From: Micrococcales bacterium
Lineage (GTDB): Bacteria; Actinomycetota; Actinomycetes; Actinomycetales; Cellulomonadaceae
NCBI GenBank assembly: GCA_009783975.1
Contig: WRCL01000115.1
Location: 1 to 6,396 of the forward strand
DNA length: 6,396 nucleotides
Direction of reading: 5' to 3'
Of the stretch, positions 1 to 6,113 are shown in pieces. Under the pieces are notes generated by a model, which saw nothing but the letters and a program-made list of their open reading frames with translations, did no database searches and was not told the origin of the DNA. Numbering within the stretch: position 1 is the first letter of the stretch; each line of letters opens with the position of its first letter. The translations under genes and the position numbers were made by a program.

Positions 1-3000
1 CGTCAGCGCGGGCTTTGGACAACGGCAGGTTCACCTCGTCACCACCCAGCGCGTCGGTGTGCCCGGTGACCTGGATCGTCACTGCCTTGGGGGCTGTGGA
101 CACCGCGCGGCGCACCATCTGCTCGCTGCCGGAGGTCACCTCGGCCGAACCGAAGGCGAACAGCAGGTCCGTGGCGATCGTCACCACCGTCTGGTCGTCA
201 GGATTCTGCGGGTCGCTGGCGGCGCGAGGACCAGAACCGGTGAACCAGTCAGCGCCGATCGGCCGCCGCACCTTCAGGCCCTCGTCGTCTGAGAGCACCA
301 CCTCACCAGGCCCGGCACAGATCGCGCCGCCGTTCACGCAGAACCCAGCACCATGACGTGTGACGTCTTTGGACTGGCCCTGGCCGACCAGGTCGTCGTC
401 CCACCTGGCCGACGACGGGCTCTTGGCGTCTGTCCCGCACACCAGCAACCAGCCGCCGTTCCAGGTCGACAACGACAACGCAACCGTGCCCGGCGGGCAC
501 CCCTGTGCGGCCGCCTGCGGGAAGCTGACCGGCCCGGTGGACCGCGACCAGCCCCGACCTGTCCACGTCCCGTCCCCCGCAGTGACGAAACCGCCGCCCA
601 GCCCGACAGTGAGCACCGTGCCGCCCTTGCACTTCACCGTCCACCCGGCAGCGGTGAACGTCAGCTCGTGCGGTGTCAGGTCCTTGCCCTTGTGCCGCAC
701 CGTCACGTGGAAGCCCTTGTCCGAGTGGCACACGAGCACCAGACCGTCCGGGTACTGCGTCCAGGCCACCACCTGCATGCCCGACGGGCACGACGGGAAG
801 CCCTTGGGAAGCGCGGCGGCCTGCTGCCCAGAACCAGCGTGCGGACGCAACAGCGCCACGTAGTGCTGTGGTGCTGGTGGAACACCCGGCGCAGCCGCCA
901 CGCCGCCCTCGCTGTGGAACCCCTTCTTGCCGTTGACGTTGTACAGGCCGTGGGATTGCAGAGTGGTTCTGTCGCTCTGGTCGGGAGAGATCATCCAGTT
1001 GATGTTCACGTCCGGTGGCAATGAGGCGGCGCTCGTTCCTGGAAGGTACAGCCGGAACTCCTCGGCGTCTTCGAACCCCTGCAGCTCAGGTCGCCCATGC
1101 TCGCACTGTACGGTCAACATGCCGTCGACCACGCGCTCGCCCGGGTCGGAGGTGGTCTGCAGCCGTTCCAGGCGCATGGAGTACTCGCGGTCGGCGACCT
1201 TCTTCACATCGACGAACCGACCTTCGAAATCACACCGGTAGTCCGCGCCTCCAGGGTATTTGTCGTTCGGGTACACCCAGGAGAGATATTGCCCGGTGAA
1301 ACTGCCATCACGGTTTATCGAGACGGTGTTCGACCACCTCGACCCAGCGGTGTGAACAAACTTGGGAAGTCCGACGAATGCGTCGACCTCGTCCGCCGAA
1401 GTCCCCTCGTGCATGCCGCTGACGATGACGGCACTGGGGGAGGGGCTCGTCATGATCATGTAGTCTCCGTCGCCGACGATGCTACCTGTCGCTGCGTCCA
1501 GCCAGACGCTCTTTTCGCAACCGTCGTCGATGGTGACCGTGGCGCTGTCGACGAAAGCCGGACGCGGCTCGGCCCCAGCGCAGCCTTCGGTCGGAATCGG
1601 CACTTCCCAGAGCACCTCCCCAGCGGTGTCCACGAGGGCCGCCGTGCTGACCTCGGGACCGTGGGGGTCTGCAGAGGCGATGAGGATCCGGTCTTGACCG
1701 TCCCACGCTGCCACGGTCCCCGGGAGCGTCGACAGCGTGACGCTCCAGGCGACCGAACCCGACGGGTCGACAGCGAAGAGGCTGTCCTCGCCCATGGCGA
1801 ACGCGCGGTCCGGCCTTTCGTCTCCTACGAACTGCAGCGGTTCTCCGTCCACGACGACGTACCGCCCGCTTTCGCCGTTGGAGAGCGTGAACTGGTGCGA
1901 GCGGCTGTAGTTCCCTGCAACCAGGTTGCCGCCGAAGAGCGCGGTAGAAGAATCGTTTTCCACCAGGGTCCCGTCCGTGGCGTCATAGATCCGCCCGCTC
2001 ACAATCACGAGGCTGCCCACCTGCGCGTTTCCACTACCTCTCTCGGCGGACTCAGGCCCGTAGCTGTCGCTGGGGAACGGGTCGGTGACCCAGGCGGGCC
2101 GGTCCGGGTCGTCCCACCGGCTCACCTTGCACATGACGTCTTCCTGCCAGCTCTCGGGCTCGGCGCACTCGGTCAGGTAGAGCACGTCACCTGAGACGAA
2201 CCACGAGTAGATGTCCCACCCGGCGTCGGTCTTCCGATTCCACTTTTCTTTCTTGCCGGTCTCGGGGTCGAGGAGGATGAAGCCCGTGGCCGAGTCGTGG
2301 CCGATCGCGTAGAGCATCCGGTCCTTCCACATCTGGGAACCGGATACCCAGCCGTTCTCACCTTTGGTCGACCATCTGACCGACCCGGTCTGGGCGTCGA
2401 GGCCGACGATGTGGCCCCCGTCCGGCGCGCCCGACTTGCGAGCCACGACGACCGACGGCGAGACCCCCATCACCCACGCGTCGTCGTCGTAGCGCCACGC
2501 CTCGGTGAAGCCCTCTGCGAAGCTCGGCGTCGTGGGGCTGGGGGCGAACTGCTCTCCGCGCACAGTGAGCCCCGGCTGCGCCGGGTTCTTCTCCTCGCCG
2601 AACAACCGCAGGGCGAACAGCGTCCCACCCACCACCAAGAGCACGACAAGCCCGGTGGCGACCGCGACGAGCGGCCACCTCCACCGTGGCGCTGGCGGCC
2701 CAGCCAGCATCTGAGCGGCGACCAACACAACGGGCGGCTGACCCTGTGCTGCCACGTCCGGCGTCGCCTGGTCAACAGGTGGTGCGACCGATGGCGCAGG
2801 CCCCTGCCCGGGTTGCTCGCCCGTGGTCTCTGCGGCGGTTTCTACCCCAGGCTCGACGACGGACGCGTCACCTGCGGGGTCGTCGGATGTCCCGGGTGTG
2901 TCGCCGTCGGGCTCGGCCGGGCAACCAGGCTCGGCCGCCGCTGACGAGACCTCGTCAGACGGGACTGCCTCCGCAGGCCCAGCCGCATCCGGCGGTGTCT

Positions 3001-3235
3001 TGTCCCGTTCACGCCGCGCGGCGACGGCCTTGACGGCCTCGTCGCCGCCGAACGACTCCAACCACTGCAACAACCCTGGGTAGGTGTTCGGGTGCTCGGC
3101 GACCTGCACCCGCAGCCCGGCATGGTGGTGCGCGATCACCGCGAGGTCTCTCGCAGCCGTCGTCGGATCAACAACGGCCTGTGCAGCCAGGTCAAGGTCC
3201 GCGAAATCCGTCATGGGGCAACTCTCGCGGACCAT
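1..3235 (-). CDS. Large membrane-anchored LRV / PQQ-propeller / OmpA-like protein (3' end outside window)
   Basis: This is an open frame of 1078 codons with no stop, cut by the left edge. Residues are counted from the ATG at 3235. Residues ~18-77 are a variant leucine-rich repeat with YPGLLQW at 52-58. Residues ~78-180 are an acidic Pro/Ala/Glu linker. Residues 188-210 are one hydrophobic helix preceded by RWRW, implying a cytoplasmic N-terminus. Residues ~240-600 are PQQ-type propeller blades: GLDAQTG..RW (W290), LLDPETG..W (W332), AVDPSGSVAW (W497), VDTAGEVLW (W543) and VWLDAATG (W578). Residues ~812-973 are two copies of a cysteine module. From ~1016 there is an OmpA C-terminal domain with LLFAFGS, GHTD (D1061) and NLPLSKARAD (N1069, R1076). 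The D-to-R distance of 15 matches the diaminopimelate-binding pair of OmpA. An exported peptidoglycan-binding surface protein is inferred; the propeller's ligand is unknown. The frame stays open upstream to 3733, but that stretch looks non-coding. Confidence 0.88.
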   Translation of the reverse strand, partial: MVRESCPMTDFADLDLAAQAVVDPTTAARDLAVIAHHHAGLRVQVAEHPNTYPGLLQWLESFGGDEAVKAVAARRERDKTPPDAAGPAEAVPSDEVSSAAAEPGCPAEPDGDTPGTSDDPAGDASVVEPGVETAAETTGEQPGQGPAPSVAPPVDQATPDVAAQGQPPVVLVAAQMLAGPPAPRWRWPLVAVATGLVVLLVVGGTLFALRLFGEEKNPAQPGLTVRGEQFAPSPTTPSFAEGFTEAWRYDDDAWVMGVSPSVVVARKSGAPDGGHIVGLDAQTGSVRWSTKGENGWVSGSQMWKDRMLYAIGHDSATGFILLDPETGKKEKWNRKTDAGWDIYSWFVSGDVLYLTECAEPESWQEDVMCKVSRWDDPDRPAWVTDPFPSDSYGPESAERGSGNAQVGSLVIVSGRIYDATDGTLVENDSSTALFGGNLVAGNYSRSHQFTLSNGESGRYVVVDGEPLQFVGDERPDRAFAMGEDSLFAVDPSGSVAWSVTLSTLPGTVAAWDGQDRILIASADPHGPEVSTAALVDTAGEVLWEVPIPTEGCAGAEPRPAFVDSATVTIDDGCEKSVWLDAATGSIVGDGDYMIMTSPSPSAVIVSGMHEGTSADEVDAFVGLPKFVHTAGSRWSNTVSINRDGSFTGQYLSWVYPNDKYPGGADYRCDFEGRFVDVKKVADREYSMRLERLQTTSDPGERVVDGMLTVQCEHGRPELQGFEDAEEFRLYLPGTSAASLPPDVNINWMISPDQSDRTTLQSHGLYNVNGKKGFHSEGGVAAAPGVPPAPQHYVALLRPHAGSGQQAAALPKGFPSCPSGMQVVAWTQYPDGLVLVCHSDKGFHVTVRHKGKDLTPHELTFTAAGWTVKCKGGTVLTVGLGGGFVTAGDGTWTGRGWSRSTGPVSFPQAAAQGCPPGTVALSLSTWNGGWLLVCGTDAKSPSSARWDDDLVGQGQSKDVTRHGAGFCVNGGAICAGPGEVVLSDDEGLKVRRPIGADWFTGSGPRAASDPQNPDDQTVVTIATDLLFAFGSAEVTSGSEQMVRRAVSTAPKAVTIQVTGHTDALGGDEVNLPLSKARAD
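317..802 (-). repeat. Tandemly duplicated CPxG cysteine module inside the large surface protein
   Basis: Two modules about 97 residues apart share the pattern C-P-x-G, eleven residues, G-x-x-L-V-C-x-x-D, then a later cysteine before a Gly-Gly pair. Copy one has C816, C836 and C869. Copy two has C913, C933 and C966, plus an extra C973. Cysteine spacings are 20 and 33 in both. The first 24 residues share about eight identities, so the duplication is old at the DNA level. Both copies are preceded by a similar Gln/Ala-rich stretch. I do not recognise the module as a named domain. Since it lies outside the membrane, disulfides are plausible, but the odd cysteine count per copy leaves the pairing open. 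Confidence 0.7.
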
Positions 3236-3244
3236 CGTCTCTCC
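3233..3244 (-). promoter_or_regulatory. Ribosome binding site deciding the start of the LRV/PQQ gene
   Basis: On the minus strand GGAG (3244-3241) lies five bases before the ATG at 3235-3233. The next in-frame ATG (3214-3212) has only GAGAG seven bases upstream, and its product would begin MTDFADLDL, seven residues shorter. The stronger match to the anti-Shine-Dalgarno favours 3235. The downstream ATG sits right at the edge of the leucine-rich repeat and remains possible. Confidence 0.5.
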
Positions 3245-3323
3245 GGTCAATCCTGCACATCCGTGACCAGTGGGCTTCCCCGCGCCCCGCAGCACCTGAC
3301 CGGCGCCGTCGGCACCTCGACCT

Positions 3324-3470
3324 GACAAGTCGGCGACCATCACGACCTGGCTCGCCGCCGACCCACGCTTCCACGTCCACATACACCCCCACGTACTCCT
3401 TGTGGATCCACCAGGCCGAACGACACTTCGCTTCATCGGCCAGGGGTGCGCGCAGATGTGTGGTGTGCGA
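3324..3470 (+). mobile_element. Frameshifted remnant of an IS630-type transposase
   Basis: From 3327 one plus-strand frame reads KSATITTWLAADPRFHVH, ending at 3380. From 3382 the next frame reads TPTYSLWIHQAERHFA and continues to about 3432. Together they resemble the conserved C-terminal part of IS630-type transposases, in which a WLA-HPRFHVH stretch is followed directly by F-TPTYSSW-NQVERWFA. One extra base at about 3381 separates the halves, so the gene is dead. The usual Asn and Val of the NQVE motif are also changed (IHQAE). Homology fades after about 3435, and I saw no terminal inverted repeats. The catalytic upstream part is absent. Assignment to IS630 rather than a related DDE family rests on remembered motifs. 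Confidence 0.7.
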
Positions 3471-3651
3471 TGGCAGACGTCTCGGTGTCGCGGTCGCCGC
3501 AGCGGACCACCGACCCTGCGGGCAGCGACGAGTTCTATTGCGATATTCCTGCCGTCCAACTCTCGGGCACATGTCCACCTGGTGGGCGCACGGCCTGTGT
3601 CGAGGCATTCACGCGGCCGTCTCTCAGCGGCTGCGCCTAGATTTTGGCGAT

Positions 3652-3687
3652 TTGCTTTGAACGTGTGTGCCGTGTAGAATCGGACAC
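3652..3687 (+). promoter_or_regulatory. Probable leaderless promoter of the DUF222-HNH gene
   Basis: A TAGAAT hexamer (3675-3680) fits the actinobacterial TANNNT -10 pattern and lies seven bases before the ATG at 3688. That places the expected transcription start at or next to the A of the start codon. A weak -35 candidate, TTGCTT (3652-3657), sits 17 bases upstream of the -10. No Shine-Dalgarno-like sequence precedes the ATG, which fits a leaderless mRNA. Confidence 0.5.
3657..3672 (+). promoter_or_regulatory. Degenerate SOS (LexA) box candidate
   Basis: TTGAACGTGTGTGCCG matches the actinobacterial SOS consensus TCGAAC-N4-GTTCGA at 8 of 12 defined positions: five of six in the left half and three of six in the right. 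It lies between the candidate -35 and -10 of the nuclease gene, where a bound repressor would block RNA polymerase. Several 13E12-family genes of Mycobacterium tuberculosis belong to the LexA regulon, which supports the reading. The poor right half means the site could be weak or decayed. Confidence 0.4.
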
Positions 3688-5469
3688 ATGTTGCAGGGGA
3701 GAGAACCAGCCGGGGCAGCCACCACTGACAAGCTCACTGACAAGCCCACTGAATACTGCATGGGCCCGAGCACGGAAAAGGCCCCACGCGGTATTCCTGA
3801 CGTGACGAAGAACCAGCCAGCAACCTTGCCGGCCGGCTTCGCCGACATGGTCCCTGGGCCCGACCTGGTCGCTGCCCTCGACACGGTCGACATGCAGGTG
3901 CTCACCGGTGCCGAGCTGGCCACGGTCCTGGCCGCGTACGAGCAGGTGGCCGCCTGGGCCTACGAGGGCACCGCCCGCGCTGCCGCCGAGGTCTCGCACC
4001 GTGTCGCACGTGACAGTTGCCGCGCCGGGCGCCGCGACTACGGCCAGGGCCGGTTCTCCGCGGCGACGCACGAGGTCGCCTTGGCCATGGGCTCCTCACG
4101 CGGCTCCGCGCGGCGGTTGGTCACCCAAGGCTGGGCGCTGGCCACGACCTTGGGTGAGGTGGCCCTCGCGCTGCGGGCCGGGGACCTGCCGGCCGGGCAC
4201 GGCAAGGTCCTTGCTGACCGGCTCGCCGCAGAGACCCCCGAGCTGTGCGCAGCGGTCCTCGAGGCTGTGCTGCCAGGTGCCCGTGAGCTGACACCCAGGA
4301 CCTTGGGCATCGCGGTGGACACCGCCGTGCACCTGGTCGACCCCGGCCGGCACCTGGTCGACCAACGCGCCCGCCAAGGCCGGCGTGTGGGTGCCCCGTG
4401 CCCGTTGGGCCAGGGCATGGCCTCGTTGACCGCGGTCCTGCCGAGCGTGGACGCGGCCCGTGTCGACCGGGTCCTGGAACACGTCGCCCGTGGTGCGCGC
4501 ACCGCCGGTGACGTGCGCTCCATCGGCGAGCTGCGCGCCGACATCATGGTCGACGTCCTCACAGGCACCACCAGCACCACCCCGGACCGTGCCACCACCA
4601 CCAGAACCCGCGTCACCGCACCACAGCGGGCCATGAGCACCGGCACCGCGACCCCAACCGCTGCCACCGCCGCGACCGGTGCTCACAGCGCGGCCGCACC
4701 CCAGACACCCAGCGCGGCGACAACCGTCACCGGCGTGGGCCCCTGGACCAGCCACACGACAACCAGGACCGGCCCTGCCAGGGCGAACACCAGCACCACC
4801 CAGACCACCACAGCCAACCCGGCCACCACCCGGGCGTGGACCGACCCCGACGCCGAGGCCACCACCCCCGACCGCACCTACAAGACCGACCCCGACCTGG
4901 ACGCCGACCCCGACACCGACCTCGACGACCCGTGGCACCCACCATGGCGCCTGCCACCACCAGGATCAGTGCACGTCCAGGTCACGATCTCAGCCGCGTC
5001 CCTGCTCGGCCTCACCGACGAACCAGCCCACATCCCCGGCGCCGGGACCATCGACGCAGTCACCGCACGGGCCCTGGCCCACGACAACCCCTGGCGGCGT
5101 ATCGTCACCGACCCGCTCACCGGCGCCATCACCGACGTCGGACGCACCAGGTACCGACCACCACCAGCCCTGGCCGCCCACGTGGCCGCACGCGACCCGC
5201 ACTGCGTGTGCGGAACCTGCACCCAACCCACCCACCAGTGCGACACCGACCACGTCCACGAATGGCGCCACGGCGGAACCACCAGCACCACCAACCTCGC
5301 ACCACTGTGCCGCGCCTCACACACCCTGAAAACCGACGGGCGCCTGACCCTGACCATCACCGGACCCGGCCAGTACCAATGGACAACACCCCTGGGCAAC
5401 ACCTACCACATCGACACCAACACCGGACTACCCCGCCGCAAACCAACCCCGGGCACACCACCATTTTGA
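3688..5469 (+). CDS. DUF222 / HNH endonuclease-like protein (13E12 repeat family)
   Basis: The product has 593 residues. A DUF222 domain occupies residues ~53-285, Ala/Arg/Leu-rich and helical in character. Residues ~292-398 are a low-complexity Thr/Ala/Pro linker, followed by an Asp-rich stretch at ~400-416. The C-terminal HNH nuclease domain has cysteines at 506, 511 and 518 with the family's usual x4/x6 spacing, then D521-H522, N536, C541 and H545. All three HNH positions are present. The common His-His pair before LK is Ser-His here, but the retained His is the one four residues after the cysteine. An extra cysteine sits at 508. DNA cleavage is expected from the family, but the cellular role is unknown. 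The ATG at 3688 was chosen because a -10 box sits seven bases upstream. A GTG at 3667, adding seven residues, falls inside the SOS-like box. The gene lies alone between debris of other genes. This family is often multicopy in actinobacterial genomes. Confidence 0.9.
   Translation: MLQGREPAGAATTDKLTDKPTEYCMGPSTEKAPRGIPDVTKNQPATLPAGFADMVPGPDLVAALDTVDMQVLTGAELATVLAAYEQVAAWAYEGTARAAAEVSHRVARDSCRAGRRDYGQGRFSAATHEVALAMGSSRGSARRLVTQGWALATTLGEVALALRAGDLPAGHGKVLADRLAAETPELCAAVLEAVLPGARELTPRTLGIAVDTAVHLVDPGRHLVDQRARQGRRVGAPCPLGQGMASLTAVLPSVDAARVDRVLEHVARGARTAGDVRSIGELRADIMVDVLTGTTSTTPDRATTTRTRVTAPQRAMSTGTATPTAATAATGAHSAAAPQTPSAATTVTGVGPWTSHTTTRTGPARANTSTTQTTTANPATTRAWTDPDAEATTPDRTYKTDPDLDADPDTDLDDPWHPPWRLPPPGSVHVQVTISAASLLGLTDEPAHIPGAGTIDAVTARALAHDNPWRRIVTDPLTGAITDVGRTRYRPPPALAAHVAARDPHCVCGTCTQPTHQCDTDHVHEWRHGGTTSTTNLAPLCRASHTLKTDGRLTLTITGPGQYQWTTPLGNTYHIDTNTGLPRRKPTPGTPPF
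3724..3752 (+). repeat. Short 12-base tandem repeat in the nuclease gene's 5' end
   Basis: ACTGACAAGCTC (3724-3735) is followed directly by ACTGACAAGCCC (3736-3747) and then a partial third unit, ACTGA. In frame it encodes TDKL-TDKP-TE near residues 13-22, upstream of the DUF222 domain in a part that looks unstructured. One mismatch separates the two full units, so slippage is a plausible origin. Confidence 0.75.
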
Positions 5470-5471
5470 GA

Positions 5472-5767
5472 ACAGACATGCCCAGGCGCGAGCGTGGGGG
5501 CTCCTTTGTGCGGACGAGCCAGATGGTGTTGCGCACGGTGTAGTAGTTGCGCAGCGGGTGCTGGATGTGCACGTCACGCGAGCGCCACAGCACGTGCCGG
5601 GTGTCCTCACCGAGGCTGTGGCCAAGCACAGCCCCGACGGCGACCCCCAGGTGCCACCCGTGGCGCCGGGCGCGCAAGCCCCACTCCAGGTCGACGTGGT
5701 CGATGAACAACGCTTCGTCCATCGCCCAACGGAGGCCAGCGCCGCTGACCACCAGCAGGCGGTCACC
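5472..5767 (-). pseudogene. Fragment of a GT2 rhamnosyltransferase-like gene
   Basis: The minus-strand frame reads GDRLLVVSGA, then MDEALFIDHVDLEWGLRARR (FIDHVDLEW at 5707-5681), a GHSLGEDTRHVLWRSRDVH stretch, HPLRNYYTVRNT (about 5560-5526), and ends near RSRLG. The order SGA - MDE-LFIDHVD-EW - H-LG - RNYY-VRNT is typical of the C-terminal half of GT2 rhamnosyltransferases, which transfer rhamnose to cell-surface polysaccharides. The N-terminal nucleotide-sugar-binding half is missing, as is the usual C-terminal tail. Between SGA and MDE about ten expected residues are lost, and a stretch there (LASVG) reads better in a neighbouring frame, suggesting further decay. The fragment has no start of its own. 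It abuts the nuclease gene's 3' end on one side and a small gene's stop codon on the other. It is non-functional as it stands. Confidence 0.8.
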
Positions 5768-6113
5768 GCCGCTCGGCAATCGTCCCATCAATACTGTCTG
5801 CGAGCGCCTGCGCGATGGCGCGTCCAACAGCGGAGCCTGCGTACCGTGCGACGGTCACGTCGGTCCACACGCTGATGGTGGTCTGGTCAAGCACCTCAGG
5901 GTTGGTCACTGCCCAGGCGGCAACGGTCGGGTCTGCGACCGGCCGGGAACGGAAGACCTGGACCAGCGGGTCTCCCGCGGCGCCGAGGACCTGACGGATG
6001 GTCCCGTCGCCCCAGTCGAGGTACGCCGCGTCTGGGGCGACCGCGGCGGCGGCGGTGATGATGTCGCACTCGGTCGGCGCTGTGCCCGACAGCAAGACAA
6101 GCTCAAGAGGCAT
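5763..6113 (-). CDS. Small protein of unknown function (116 residues)
   Basis: I do not recognise this family. The product begins MPLELVLLSGTAPTECDI, is Ala/Val/Asp-rich and acidic, carries one cysteine, and has no signal peptide, membrane helix or evident catalytic motif. It looks like a compact soluble cytoplasmic protein, with YLDWGDGTIRQVL near residues 32-44 and an amphipathic helix-like end (VGRAIAQALADSIDG). The start at 6113 has AGGAG seven bases upstream. A longer reading from 6131 is less likely because it would ignore that site. The start overlaps the end of the preceding gene by 11 bases. Its TGA (5765-5763) lies within bases that are also the first codons of the GT2 fragment, so its last residues may have been set by a rearrangement. 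Confidence 0.7.
   Translation of the reverse strand: MPLELVLLSGTAPTECDIITAAAAVAPDAAYLDWGDGTIRQVLGAAGDPLVQVFRSRPVADPTVAAWAVTNPEVLDQTTISVWTDVTVARYAGSAVGRAIAQALADSIDGTIAERR

Larger units (their letters stand above)
3236..3687. other. Gene-poor stretch between divergent genes
   Basis: This 452-base stretch separates the minus-strand LRV/PQQ gene from the plus-strand DUF222-HNH gene. Positions ~3324-3470 hold the transposase remnant, and 3652-3687 hold the nuclease promoter and SOS-like box. In 3471-3640 the short open frames match nothing I recognise and show no start with a good ribosome site. I found no convincing promoter for the minus-strand gene in 3236-3323, although one should lie there. 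Bases 3636-3665 are noticeably more AT-rich than the rest of the window, which fits a promoter zone. Confidence 0.55.

Noticed and set aside
353..1024. Plus-strand open frames opposite the cysteine modules
   Set aside because: They have the Arg/His/Pro-rich composition of antisense frames and no recognisable domain, while the minus strand carries the duplicated module and the OmpA domain.
1097..2194. Plus-strand open frame of 365 codons
   Set aside because: It lies opposite the propeller region of the minus-strand gene, whose reading gives clear domain motifs. The plus frame gives Arg/Val-rich sequence without motifs. It is a by-product of high-GC codon use.
3446..3640. Plus-strand open frame of 64 codons starting MRADVWCAMADV
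   Set aside because: It has no ribosome site, starts inside the transposase remnant, and shows no recognised similarity.
3236..3733. Upstream extension of the LRV/PQQ reading frame
   Set aside because: The frame has no stop until 3734-3736, but the stretch overlaps a transposase remnant on the other strand and the nuclease promoter. The leucine-rich repeat domain also begins just after the chosen start.
4096..4938. Minus-strand open frame of 280 codons inside the nuclease gene
   Set aside because: Its Gly/Val repeats come from the antisense of the Thr/Asp-rich linker. The plus-strand DUF222-HNH reading explains the region.
5490..5507. Possible terminator after the nuclease gene (GAGC...GCTC followed by TTT)
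   Set aside because: The stem is only four base pairs and the T run only three, too weak to call.
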